Assembly (NCBI RefSeq): GCF_000981035.1
Contig: NZ_LAYJ01000112.1
Location: forward strand, 184,520 to 248,519
Reading direction: 5' to 3'
Length of the DNA stretch: 64,000 nucleotides
DNA from: Christensenella hongkongensis
Lineage (GTDB): Bacteria > Bacillota > Clostridia > Christensenellales > Christensenellaceae
Part shown: piece by piece, positions 8,756 to 17,167 of the stretch
Position numbering within the stretch: the stretch's first letter is position 1
How the letters are laid out: the number at the start of each line of letters is the position of its first letter
Notes under the pieces: model-generated
Databases searched by the model: none
Seen by the model: only the letters and a program-made list of their open reading frames with translations
What the model was told of the DNA's origin: nothing
Made by a program: the position numbers and the translations under genes

Positions 8756-9772
8756 ATGAGAAATGGAATTTGTGTTGCGGGAAATGCGATTTTGGATATT
8801 CTTTATCCGATCGAATGCTACCCTGGGAAAAGCGAGTTGACGACCATTACGGAGGGGATTACAAGGGCCACGGGCGGCGCGCTGTGCAATGTGGCGATGG
8901 ACCTTGCAAGCCTTGATCCGTCGCTTGAGCTTAGTGCTGTTGGCATCATTGGCGACGACGCGGACGGGGACTTCATCGAGCAACAGCTTGAGCAGTATGA
9001 GAATATTTCGCTTTCGGGGCTCAAACGCGAGGGAAGGACTTCGTTTACAATCGTGATGTGTGAAAATACGACAAAGCATAGAACCTTCTTTCAATACCGC
9101 GGCGCAAACGCCCAGCTTTGTGAAGCGGATTTTGACTGGGACAAAATAGACGCAAAAATATTGCACATTGGATACATCCTGCTGCTTGACGCGCTCGATC
9201 AGGAAGACGCCCAATATGGGACCAAAATGGCGCGCTTGCTGCGCGAGGCAAAGCAGCATGGAATTAAAACGTCAATCGACGTTGTCAGCGAGATGGGAAA
9301 CCGTTTTGAAAAGCTGGTTCCGCCCTCGCTCAAATATACGGATTATTGCGTGATCAACGAGCTTGAGGCGCAGCAGGCAACGGGAGTTTTGCTGCGCGGC
9401 GACGATGGAATCCTGCAAAAGGAAAACATCAAAAGAGCGTTAGAAGAGCTTTTTCGTATGGGAGTTTCCACCTGGGCGGTGATCCATGCGCCTGAAGGAG
9501 GATACGGAATGGATGAAAAGGGGAACTATGTGGAAAAGAGGAGCCTTAGCCTGCCGGATGGATATATCAAGGGGACGGTTGGCGCGGGGGATGCGTTTTG
9601 CTCGGGCGTGCTGATCGGTGCCTATCAGGAAAAACAACTTGAAGAAGCGATTGTGATGGGGATTGCTTCGGCGGCCTGTTCTCTGTCGCAGGAAGGTTCC
9701 ACACAAGGCATGCGCAGCGTGGGCGAAGCGTTAAAGCTCTATGAAGAATTATCCGGAAATACAAAACAGTGA
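8756..9772 (+). CDS. PfkB-family carbohydrate kinase
   Basis: A 338-residue ribokinase-like kinase. The N-terminal region GGALCNVAMDLASLD corresponds to the substrate-binding glycine motif, and the C-terminal GTVGAGDAFCSG holds the anion hole and catalytic base Asp279. It should phosphorylate a sugar or sugar-like alcohol using ATP in the cytoplasm. AAGGAGAG precedes the ATG. It starts 43 bases after the AraC gene and is followed by a strong terminator, so it closes the module. Placed with an importer and a glycyl radical enzyme, it is the likely first cytoplasmic step, giving the phosphorylated substrate for the radical enzyme; that order is inferred. The substrate is not identifiable from motifs. 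Confidence 0.9.
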   Translation: MRNGICVAGNAILDILYPIECYPGKSELTTITEGITRATGGALCNVAMDLASLDPSLELSAVGIIGDDADGDFIEQQLEQYENISLSGLKREGRTSFTIVMCENTTKHRTFFQYRGANAQLCEADFDWDKIDAKILHIGYILLLDALDQEDAQYGTKMARLLREAKQHGIKTSIDVVSEMGNRFEKLVPPSLKYTDYCVINELEAQQATGVLLRGDDGILQKENIKRALEELFRMGVSTWAVIHAPEGGYGMDEKGNYVEKRSLSLPDGYIKGTVGAGDAFCSGVLIGAYQEKQLEEAIVMGIASAACSLSQEGSTQGMRSVGEALKLYEELSGNTKQ

Positions 9773-9839
9773 AGAGCTCTTCTTTTGGATGAACTGACAA
9801 ACGGAAGAGATAATACGAATCATCGTAAGCAAAATTCAA

Positions 9840-9870
9840 AACTGCCAGCTTTGCTGCTGGCGGTTTTTTT
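9840..9870 (+). terminator. Intrinsic terminator after kinase gene
   Basis: AACTGCCAGC pairs with GCTGGCGGTT around a short loop and is followed by TTTTT; it closes the glycyl radical enzyme module. Confidence 0.9.
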
Positions 9871-9910
9871 GTATCCGAGGCCCCTGCCACTTCTCAAAGT
9901 TGAATATAAA

Positions 9911-9945
9911 TAAAAAACTCGAACGTCTTAAAAATGTTCGAGTTT
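9911..9945 (-). terminator. Terminator of tRNA-Glu (minus strand)
   Basis: AAACTCGAAC (9915-9924) and GTTCGAGTTT (9936-9945) form a perfect 10-bp stem. Read on the minus strand it is followed by a run of T residues. Confidence 0.85.
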
Positions 9946-9954
9946 CAAATGCAA

Positions 9955-10029
9955 TGGTGACCCCACCGGGAATCGAACCCGGGTTTCAGCCGTGAGAGGG
10001 CTACGTCTTGACCGCTTGACCATGGGGCC
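9955..10029 (-). tRNA. tRNA-Glu (anticodon CTC)
   Basis: The minus strand gives a complete 75-base cloverleaf including an encoded CCA. The acceptor is GGCCCCA with TGGGGTC, including the G2-T71 wobble usual for tRNA-Glu. The anticodon loop is CTCTCAC, so the anticodon is CTC, reading GAG. The T arm carries GGTTCGATTCC. It has its own promoter and terminator. Confidence 0.95.
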
Positions 10030-10052
10030 GTCTAAATCAGATAGCAATAATA

Positions 10053-10081
10053 ATTGTAGTGGATTCCGGGACTTTTGTCAA
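10053..10081 (-). promoter_or_regulatory. Promoter of tRNA-Glu
   Basis: On the minus strand, TTGACA (complement of 10076-10081), a 17-base spacer and TACAAT (complement of 10053-10058), ending 24 bases before the mature tRNA. Confidence 0.8.
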
Positions 10082-10104
10082 TAACGAAATCGTCTGTCGA
10101 GCAT

Positions 10105-10140
10105 AAAACATGCCGCCTTATTTTACTAGGCGGCATGTTT
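10105..10140 (-). terminator. Terminator of glutamine synthetase gene
   Basis: A 13-bp perfect stem, AAACATGCCGCCT with AGGCGGCATGTTT, separated by nine bases, just beyond the glnA stop. On the minus strand it is followed by only a short T run. Confidence 0.75.
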
Positions 10141-10147
10141 GTTATTT

Positions 10148-11476
10148 TTAATATTTGGTAAGATACTGTTCGCGTTCCCACTCGTGAACGTGCTGGGAAT
10201 AATCGGCCCATTCCTTTTTCTTGCCTTTGAGGTATTTTTCGTAGGCGCCGCCCAAAACTTCGCGCATCAGCGGATCCTCTTTAAAATCATTGATCGCGTC
10301 AAACATGTTCTGCGGCACGCGCTTGATTTTGTGCATGGTCTTTTCTTCATCCGTCAGTGTATAAATATTTTTATTCACGGGCGGTGGAGGCGTCAGGCTG
10401 TGTTCGATGCCTTCAAGGCCTGCTGCAAGAGCGCCCGCAAATGCAAGGTACGGATTTGCGGTAGGATCGGGATTGCGCATTTCAATACGCGTAGCCGAGC
10501 CGCGGGCAAATGGTACGCGCACAAGAGGACTTCTGTTTTTGGCAGACCATGCGATATAGCAGGGCGCCTCAAAGCCCGGAACAAGGCGTTTATAGGAATT
10601 GATCGTCGGATTCGTAAGCAAAGACAACCCGCGCGCGTGCTTTAAGATGCCGGCCATAAAGCCATAAGCCTGCCGCGACAGCCCAAGCTCATCCGCTTTG
10701 CTGGTAAAGGCGTTTCCTGTAGCTGTGCACAATGACATATTGATGTGCATTCCGCTGCCCGCAATTCCAAAAATCGGTTTGGGCATAAAGGTAGCGTGTA
10801 AATCGTGCATCTGCGCAATGCGCTTGACCACGATTTTGAAGGTCATTACGTCGTCTGCCATCCTGAGCGCGTCGCCGTATTTAAAATCGATCTCATGCTG
10901 ACCTGCCGCGCATTCGTGATGGGACGCTTCGATTTCAAAACCCATCTCTTCGAGTGCAAGGCAAATATCACGACGGGCGCCCCCGCCCATATCGAGCGGT
11001 GCAAGGTCAAAATATCCTGCGTCGTCATTTGTCTCGATTGTAGCTTTGCCATTCGCGTCCTTGTGAAACATGAAGAACTCGCATTCCGGGCCGATATTAA
11101 GCGTATAGCCGAGTTCCTTAGCGCGTTTCAGCTGTTTTTTGAGGATGTGCCTCGGGCAGCCTTCATACGGCGTGCCGTCCGGCATATATACATCGCAGAT
11201 AAACCGGGCAGTGCGTCCCTTGGGGTTTGACCAGGGGAAGATTTCAAATGTATCCAGATCGGGAACCAGCATCATGTCGGATTCCTCAATGCGCGCAAAT
11301 CCGTCGATAGACGAGCCGTCAAACATACATCCTTTTTCAATAATTGTGTCAAGCTTGGAAGCCATGACCGTTATATTTTTTAAAATGCCGAAAACATCGG
11401 TGAATTGTAACCGTAAAAATTTAATATCGTTTTCGTCAATCAATTTGTGAAGCTGTGCCTTGGTATATTTTGGCAT
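10148..11476 (-). CDS. glnA: Type I glutamine synthetase
   Basis: A 442-residue ammonia-assimilating enzyme that makes glutamine from glutamate, ammonia and ATP; it normally works as a cytoplasmic dodecamer. Family landmarks are FTDVFG near the N terminus, MFDGSSIDGFARIEESDM, GPECEFFMF, AGQHEIDFKYGDAL, GSGMHINMSL and RNRSPLVRVP. The length fits the short GSI-alpha type common in Firmicutes. The start is the ATG at 11476, preceded by GGAGGAGAA; an in-frame upstream extension is unlikely to be translated. A promoter is visible about 30-60 bases upstream. It stands alone, with no glnR-like gene beside it. Confidence 0.96.
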   Translation of the reverse strand: MPKYTKAQLHKLIDENDIKFLRLQFTDVFGILKNITVMASKLDTIIEKGCMFDGSSIDGFARIEESDMMLVPDLDTFEIFPWSNPKGRTARFICDVYMPDGTPYEGCPRHILKKQLKRAKELGYTLNIGPECEFFMFHKDANGKATIETNDDAGYFDLAPLDMGGGARRDICLALEEMGFEIEASHHECAAGQHEIDFKYGDALRMADDVMTFKIVVKRIAQMHDLHATFMPKPIFGIAGSGMHINMSLCTATGNAFTSKADELGLSRQAYGFMAGILKHARGLSLLTNPTINSYKRLVPGFEAPCYIAWSAKNRSPLVRVPFARGSATRIEMRNPDPTANPYLAFAGALAAGLEGIEHSLTPPPPVNKNIYTLTDEEKTMHKIKRVPQNMFDAINDFKEDPLMREVLGGAYEKYLKGKKKEWADYSQHVHEWEREQYLTKY

Positions 11477-11507
11477 TCTGTTCTCCTCCATATTTGCTAA
11501 TATACCT

Positions 11508-11537
11508 ATTATATATGATATCAGCGGGAATAGGCAA
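11508..11537 (-). promoter_or_regulatory. Promoter of glnA
   Basis: On the minus strand, TTGCCT (complement of 11532-11537), an 18-base spacer and TATAAT (complement of 11508-11513), 32 bases before the start codon. Confidence 0.6.
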
Positions 11538-11686
11538 CTATTATTGCAGTTTATGAACTTCCTGCGCAAACGGTATTTTTCCAAATCACTATCCCTGAGA
11601 CCTTCTCCGATCCCTTCGGACTAAGCCGCCTTGCGCAACGCACATGGTTATATCTGTACGATGCGCTGGGTTTGATTTATTGACTA

Positions 11687-11718
11687 TAAAAAGACCGCCC
11701 GTTGTTTCAGGCGGCCTT
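11687..11718 (-). terminator. Terminator of DUF3048 gene
   Basis: On the minus strand AAGGCCGCC pairs with GGCGGTCTT (one wobble) across a ten-base loop, followed by a short T run, immediately after the gene's stop. Confidence 0.8.
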
Positions 11719-11726
11719 CAAAATTT

Positions 11727-12866
11727 TTATTGTCCGTTATTGGTTTCTTCCGTTCCATCTGCAAACGTTGTGACAACGTCGTGCTCGGACGGATGGATTT
11801 CAATCCATGTATTGCCTGGCGTAAAGGTTACTTCTTCGCCGCTGTCCAGCCGATAGGTTGTTTTATCGGTATAGCTTGGACGCTCCCACGTTCCGGTAAG
11901 GTGTTTGCCGTGGATTACGTATTCCGCTTTTCCACTGCCCTCAAGCGTAACGATTTTGCGCGAGCCCTCGCTCGAACCGGTGTCCTTGATGCCGTCCACA
12001 TACTGGATTACAAGATTCTGGACTTCTACAGGAGCTTCCGTAACTGCGTCTTCAAATTCTTTTCCGTTCATGGAGCGAATCAGTTTGTCTTTATCCTTAT
12101 CGTATTCATAGGATACGAATCCCGGGCTCTTATAGAAAGAAAGCTCGATTTTTTCAATCTCCGGCTCATCGGCATAATCCTTGAGCGGATAGAACGTAAA
12201 GGACTGCAGCGGCTCAGGCGTGTAATCATACAGCTCGAGTGCTTTCATCAGGTCAACGCCTGCATATGCCGATACGGGCGATCCCTTTTTCAGGGCGAAA
12301 AAGAGTTCCGTATGCGTGGCATGCTTGCCTGCTCCGTTGATGCGCTGTTTGATGTGATCGCTGCTTTCGCCCCAGATGTTTGTCTCGGAAACGCCTGTTG
12401 AATCAGGTCCGCCGTTATGTACGAAAAGGGCATCCCATTCCTGCTGGATGCGCTGGTGATAGTAGCGCGTGGAGCGGACCGGCCCGACCGTAAATTCGTC
12501 AGGAGCGTCTTCGCCGTTGATTGCGTCGTTGTAAAGCGCGGTGAGACGTACGTCGCTGGCCTCCACAGGGGTTTCATAAACGACGTCCGCAGCCTGAATA
12601 TTCGTTTGCGGACGGGCCTTTGCCGACTCATTGTCAATCTGCACGATAATCGGCTTATATGTCGTATTCCCCGTAAGCCCTGTAGTGGGCGACACATCCG
12701 TGGGGATTGCATCCGGCGTTTCTGTTGCCGGCGCAGCCGACGGTTCCTGAGTCTCTGTTGTAATGGTCGTTGGAGCGGCAGACGGTTCTTCTGCGGGCTT
12801 GGAGCAAGCCGTAAATACACCGCAGACCATGAGCGCTGCCAATAAAACTGTCAGTATCTTCTTCAT
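11727..12866 (-). CDS. DUF3048 (YerB-like) lipoprotein
   Basis: A 379-residue exported lipoprotein. The leader ends GVFTAC, so Cys21 is the lipidation site, and a long Ala/Thr/Glu/Pro-rich linker follows to about residue 60. The domain then begins with YKPIIVQIDNESAKARPQ and VVYETPVEASDVRLTALY, the hallmark of the DUF3048/YerB family, and continues with SGEEVTFTPGNTWIEI near the end. The function of the family is unknown; it is widespread in Firmicutes and presumed cell-surface. The ATG at 12866 fits the AAGGAAGG site 12 bases upstream better than the in-frame TTG at 12875. It is transcribed divergently from the DivIC gene. Confidence 0.88.
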   Translation of the reverse strand: MKKILTVLLAALMVCGVFTACSKPAEEPSAAPTTITTETQEPSAAPATETPDAIPTDVSPTTGLTGNTTYKPIIVQIDNESAKARPQTNIQAADVVYETPVEASDVRLTALYNDAINGEDAPDEFTVGPVRSTRYYHQRIQQEWDALFVHNGGPDSTGVSETNIWGESSDHIKQRINGAGKHATHTELFFALKKGSPVSAYAGVDLMKALELYDYTPEPLQSFTFYPLKDYADEPEIEKIELSFYKSPGFVSYEYDKDKDKLIRSMNGKEFEDAVTEAPVEVQNLVIQYVDGIKDTGSSEGSRKIVTLEGSGKAEYVIHGKHLTGTWERPSYTDKTTYRLDSGEEVTFTPGNTWIEIHPSEHDVVTTFADGTEETNNGQ

Positions 12867-13059
12867 AAATAACAAACCTTCCTTATTTTACTAAGTTTGT
12901 ATATTATAACATCATATTTACGATTTATAAACATTTCTGTAAAATTTAAGATTGTTTTATTTCGCGACAGGGTATTATATTTGTCAGTAGTTTGCGCTTT
13001 TTCTTGAAGTGAAGCGATATTTGTGGTATCTTATAGGAAACCATGGGAGGCTTGCTGTT

Positions 13060-13401
13060 ATGGCAAAAAAGAAAAAAACGTTTCGCTTTAACAGAATAAA
13101 GATTTTTGTGTTAATTGGCGTTCTGGTGTATGCCAGTTTAACGTTTTTTAATCAGCAGACGATTCTTGCGTCCCAGATATCACGGCAGGAAGAGCTTAAC
13201 GCAAAGCAGGAAGAGCTCGAAAAGGAAATTGATTATTACAAAAACGAGTTGGATTATATCGGCTCTGATGAATATATCGAAAAGCAGGCGCGTGAACGCC
13301 TTGGCTGGCTAAAGCCCGGCGACAAAAAATATGTGGAGCAGGAAAACAGCAGCCCGTCGTCTGATCCGCAGGCCAGTGACGAGCCATCTGCCGGTGAATG
13401 A
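13060..13401 (+). CDS. Septum formation initiator (DivIC/FtsB-like)
   Basis: A 113-residue bitopic membrane protein of the cell division machinery. A basic cytoplasmic N terminus (MAKKKKTFRFNR) precedes one membrane span at about residues 12-30, then an extracytoplasmic coiled coil (EELNAKQEELEKEIDYYKNEL) and the family motif DEYIEKQARERLGWLKPGDKKY. Such proteins join FtsL and FtsQ/DivIB at the septum. GGGAGG at 13045-13050 sets the start at the ATG at 13060, although the reading frame is open upstream. The tail is short and rich in Ser, Asp and Pro. Confidence 0.9.
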   Translation: MAKKKKTFRFNRIKIFVLIGVLVYASLTFFNQQTILASQISRQEELNAKQEELEKEIDYYKNELDYIGSDEYIEKQARERLGWLKPGDKKYVEQENSSPSSDPQASDEPSAGE

Positions 13402-13419
13402 AATATATTTATTTTTTAG

Positions 13420-13448
13420 TTGACATGAGGCAGGTGTCGTTATATAAT
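13420..13448 (+). promoter_or_regulatory. Consensus promoter of initiator tRNA
   Basis: TTGACA (13420-13425), a 17-base spacer and TATAAT (13443-13448): an exact consensus sigma-A promoter 41 bases before the tRNA. Confidence 0.92.
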
Positions 13449-13488
13449 ATTACTTGGTCGCTGTTGGAGACCATAGAATACTATACGT

Positions 13489-13565
<77 letters not shown>

Positions 13566-13573
13566 TTACTGCA

Positions 13574-13612
13574 AAAGGTTTTCGGAAAAATCCGAGAGCC
13601 TTTTTATTTTTG
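13574..13612 (+). terminator. Terminator of initiator tRNA
   Basis: AAAGGTTTTCGG pairs with CCGAGAGCCTTT (two wobbles) around AAAAAT and is followed by T-rich sequence. Confidence 0.85.
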
Positions 13613-13905
13613 TGATAGTTTCTGTGCAAAGAAACATGAAGTTATGAATAATTGATTAAATAAACAAATACTCATAAGATACTTTAAGTATTTCTTTTAT
13701 CGCTTTGATTTCACAAGTATAAATATGCCGTTGTTCCTGCTTCGATTTTTGCAACTGCGCTTCTGGTCAGGTCACAGCCTTTTGTCTGCAACCGAGCTGA
13801 CAAATCTTCCTGTGCCGTGTTTGCCCGTATACGAAATTTCGCTATCTGTTTACCAATTATGTTATCGTAATTATAATCTGCCCTACATAAGGGAGGAAAG
13901 CATTG

Positions 13906-13941
13906 ATGGTAAATAATATTAATATGGTAAATAATATTAAT
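13906..13941 (+). repeat. Perfect 18-bp tandem duplication
   Basis: ATGGTAAATAATATTAAT occurs twice back to back (13906-13923 and 13924-13941) without a mismatch. Confidence 0.95.
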
Positions 13942-13959
13942 AAGGAAACGACTATATAG
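13906..13959 (+). CDS. Possible 17-residue leader or micro-ORF built on a tandem repeat
   Basis: ATG at 13906, nine bases after GGGAGG (13891-13896), opens a frame reading MVNNINMVNNINKETTI and ending at TAG (13957-13959). Twelve of its codons are the two 18-base repeat units. The ribosome site is as strong as that of real genes in the window, but there is no other support for translation. Confidence 0.3.
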   Translation: MVNNINMVNNINKETTI

Positions 13960-14585
13960 TTTGTTTGCGGTTATGAGATTTTGATATCCCCAATCTGTGA
14001 AAGCAGCCTTTATTGAGCAAAGAAGTCTGAATTAGGGCTGTAAAACATATTGGCTTTTCAAACAAAAAATGAATCACTGTAATAGCAAATTCATCATGAA
14101 TTACGACCTTTGAAATATGACCGCGCAAATCCACTTTCCAGAACCGGAAAATAACAGGATATGCTTCAAAATGCTGAAATAGCCGCACTGATCTGATTTT
14201 AGAGAAGGTTCTTTCAGGGCCGTTTCCTACTGAAAAAAATCGGGGTGTTCTTTATGACAAAACAATGCGAAAATAAAAAGCGCAAAATCAGCAAATGTGT
14301 ATCTATTAAAATAGCAAAAGTGTCTATATGGATTACAGGAAATTAAGATATCATCAGATTAATGAAACCGGGTATTGATTTTACAAAAGGAAAAAGTACC
14401 CGTCACGCTTTTCAAAATAAAACAACAGAAACAATACAATAGGACAAGATCGTTTCAGCGAAAGCAGCAGGAGACACCGTGGTTTGAGAAAAAAGCGGTG
14501 TATTGAATATTACCAATGAGAAAAACAGAATAGTTTTCCAACATGAATGGCATAAATAAAGGTGCTGTGGGAGGAGGATGAGCGA

Positions 14586-16100
14586 ATGGGCAATGAAGTT
14601 TTGAGGGTGAAAGACATTGAAAAATCATTCCCGGGCGTCAGAGCATTACATGACGTTAACTTTTCAATTAAGGCGGGAGAGGTACACGCGCTGATCGGAG
14701 AGAACGGAGCGGGCAAATCAACGCTGATGAAGATTTTGAGCGGTGTCTACACAAAGGATGGAGGACAGGTTTTCATTGACGGCAAGGAAGTGGAAATCCA
14801 TTCTCCGGAGCACGCGACACAGCTTGGAATCAGCATTATTTATCAGGAATTGAACCTGATGCCGAACCTGAGTATTGGCGAGAATATTTTTATGGGCAGG
14901 GAAAAAAGAAAGGGTTTGCTTTTTGATTCCAAAACGACACAGAAAGAAGCGTCGATGTATTCCAAAGAGGTTGGCCTCCATATTGACGTGAATACGCTTG
15001 TGAAAGATCTTTCGATTGCGCAGAGGCAGATGGTGGAGGTCGCGAAAGCACTTTCAGTGAATTCAAAGGTCATCATTATGGACGAGCCAACTTCATCCCT
15101 CACGGAGCGGGAAAACGAGATTTTGATGGGCATTATCCGCAAACTGCGCGATCAGGGAAAGGGCATCGTATTTATTTCGCATAAGCTGAGCGAAATATTT
15201 GAGATTGCGGATCGCATTACGGTGCTGCGCGACGGAGAGTGCATTGATACGGTGCCTGCAGGTGAATGCAGCGAAGAAAAATTGATACAGATGATGGTTG
15301 GCAGGGAAATCAACGATCTGTTCCCCAAGGTGTCGGCGCAGCGTGGGGAAAAGATTATGGAGGTAAGCCACCTTACCTCGGGAAAAGCGGTACAGGATGT
15401 AAGCTTTTCGCTTTACAGGGGCGAGGTGCTCGGTTTTGCCGGGCTTGTAGGGGCCGGACGCAGTGAAACGATGGCGGCAATCTTTGGCACAGAGCGAATG
15501 GATTCCGGCGAGATTACAATAGATGGAAAGAAGATAGGAAACCATCAGGCGAGCGATTCTATTGCGCTTGGTATGGGGTTTGTCCCGGAAGACAGAAAGT
15601 TGCAGGGCCTCATCCTTGGGATGGCGGTGCGCGAAAATGTTACGATGGCAAGCCTTGAAAGCGTGAGCAAGGGGAACCTGATCAAATCGAGGGAAGAAAG
15701 CAAAGTTACGAATTATTATGTGGAAAAGCTTTCGATCAAGACTCCGGGAATCGAACAAAAAACAGAGAACCTTTCGGGCGGCAACCAACAAAAGGTGGTT
15801 ATTGCCAAATGGCTTGCAACACATCCAAAGATCCTGATTCTGGACGAGCCGACAAGAGGCATAGATGTTGGGGCTAAAAAGGAAATCTATATGCTGATGA
15901 ATACGCTGGTACAGGAGGGTGTCAGCATCATCATGGTATCGTCCGAGCTTCCGGAGGTAATCGGCATGAGCGACAGGATCGTCGTGATGAATGAAGGCAA
16001 AATAAAAGGAATCGTGTCCAGGGAGGAAGCGACGCAGGAAGGCATTATGTCTATTATCCTGCAGGGGCAGGATGACCAACCTGAGCCACAGCAGGCATAA
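14586..16100 (+). CDS. Second sugar ABC importer, duplicated ATP-binding subunit
   Basis: A 504-residue RbsA/MglA-type ATPase with two cassettes. The first Walker A is GENGAGKST at residues 38-46; the first Walker B is VIIMDEPTSSLT; the second cassette has LSGGNQQKVVIAKW and ILDEPTRGIDVGAK. GGGAGGAGG at 14569-14577 sets the start at the ATG at 14586, not the GTG at 14562. It heads an ATPase-permease-binding protein operon in the same order as the first importer and is clearly homologous to it. Ligand unknown; the neighbouring dehydrogenases and isomerases suggest a sugar or cyclitol. Confidence 0.95.
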   Translation: MGNEVLRVKDIEKSFPGVRALHDVNFSIKAGEVHALIGENGAGKSTLMKILSGVYTKDGGQVFIDGKEVEIHSPEHATQLGISIIYQELNLMPNLSIGENIFMGREKRKGLLFDSKTTQKEASMYSKEVGLHIDVNTLVKDLSIAQRQMVEVAKALSVNSKVIIMDEPTSSLTERENEILMGIIRKLRDQGKGIVFISHKLSEIFEIADRITVLRDGECIDTVPAGECSEEKLIQMMVGREINDLFPKVSAQRGEKIMEVSHLTSGKAVQDVSFSLYRGEVLGFAGLVGAGRSETMAAIFGTERMDSGEITIDGKKIGNHQASDSIALGMGFVPEDRKLQGLILGMAVRENVTMASLESVSKGNLIKSREESKVTNYYVEKLSIKTPGIEQKTENLSGGNQQKVVIAKWLATHPKILILDEPTRGIDVGAKKEIYMLMNTLVQEGVSIIMVSSELPEVIGMSDRIVVMNEGKIKGIVSREEATQEGIMSIILQGQDDQPEPQQA

Positions 16101-16129
16101 AAGTATTCGAAAAGGATGGAGAGATATTT

Positions 16130-17110
16130 ATGAAAAATTCAGAAAGTATGACGTTGAAATCACCTAATATTTTTGTGAAATTCAAGAATTCGGCATCATT
16201 TGGTATTGTGATCATTCTCGTAGCGCTTTGCGCCGTGCTCACGATCACAACCGGAAGTGCGTTTTTGTCCTCGGATAATCTGCTTTCGGTATTCAGGCAG
16301 TTTTCGTTTACGGCAATCATGGCAATCGGCGAATGCCTTGTCATCATTACCGCGGGTATCGACCTTTCGGTTGGTTCGATCTTTGCGTTTTCCGGCGTCG
16401 TTGGCGGCATGGCGATGGCAAACTGGGGAATGGGGACGCTTGGCGGCCTTGTAATGGGCTGCGCGGCAGGTCTTGCATTCGGCCTTGCGAACGGCCTTTT
16501 TGTAACAAAGCTCAAGCTGCCTCCGTTCATTGCGACGCTGGGCACCATGAGCATTGCGCGCGGGCTTTCTTACGGCATCACAGGCGGATACCCCATCAAT
16601 AAATTACCGGACGGTTTTAAGTTTATTGGACAGGGCTACATTGCAGGAATCCCCACGCCGATCATTTTGCTGATTGTTGTGGCCATCATATTTGGCATTT
16701 TACTTCATAAATCAGTGGTGGGCCGACGGATTTACGCGATTGGCGGAAATGAAGAAGCCGCGCGTGTATCGGGCGTTCATGTGGACAGGGTTAAAATTCT
16801 TGTGTTTGCAATGAGCGGACTTCTTGCAGGCCTTGCGGGCCTTGCGACGGCGGCGCGCCTTGGCGTAGCACAATCCACAGCGGGGCAGGGTTATGAACTG
16901 GATGCAATCGCGGCGGTTATCATTGGCGGCGCGAGCGTAAACGGTGGCACGGGCAACATAGCGGGGCCGATACTCGGCGCGGCGATTATGGGCGTACTGC
17001 GAAACGGGCTGGTGCTGCTGAGCGTATCGGCTTACTGGCAGCAGGCGGTGCTTGGTATCGTTATCATACTGGCAGTTACATTTGATAAGCTGCGTTCTTC
17101 AAAACGGTAA
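16130..17110 (+). CDS. Second sugar ABC importer, permease subunit (RbsC type)
   Basis: A 326-residue polytopic permease. It carries the family stretch VIITAGIDLSVGS near residue 75, GRRIYAIGGNEEAARVSGV in the cytoplasmic loop, and LDAIAAVIIGGASVNGGTG near the C terminus, ending in SAYWQQAVLG. It lies 29 bases after the ATPase gene with GGAG in front of the ATG. It should pair with the neighbouring ATPase and lipoprotein. Confidence 0.94.
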   Translation: MKNSESMTLKSPNIFVKFKNSASFGIVIILVALCAVLTITTGSAFLSSDNLLSVFRQFSFTAIMAIGECLVIITAGIDLSVGSIFAFSGVVGGMAMANWGMGTLGGLVMGCAAGLAFGLANGLFVTKLKLPPFIATLGTMSIARGLSYGITGGYPINKLPDGFKFIGQGYIAGIPTPIILLIVVAIIFGILLHKSVVGRRIYAIGGNEEAARVSGVHVDRVKILVFAMSGLLAGLAGLATAARLGVAQSTAGQGYELDAIAAVIIGGASVNGGTGNIAGPILGAAIMGVLRNGLVLLSVSAYWQQAVLGIVIILAVTFDKLRSSKR

Positions 17111-17167
17111 TACGGATTTATAATTTCTCTTGAAACAGAGGAAAAATTATACTAGGAGGAAAAAATT

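Larger units (their letters stand above)
13613..14585. other. Gene-poor gap of about 970 bases
   Basis: AT-rich sequence with stop codons in all frames and no recognisable protein. It contains a tandem 18-base repeat with a tiny open frame (listed separately) and another possible 30-codon frame at 14254-14346 (MTKQCENKKRK start, weak ribosome site). The promoter of the second importer operon should lie near the right end but no clear consensus was found. It may be decayed coding sequence. Confidence 0.5.

Noticed and set aside
11730-12401. 223-codon plus-strand frame opposite the DUF3048 gene
   Set aside because: The DUF3048 frame has a lipobox, ribosome site and family motifs; the opposite frame has none.
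13725-13916. 63-codon frame in the 13.6-14.6 kb gap
   Set aside because: No ribosome site, no recognisable domain, and an unlikely composition; treated as non-coding.
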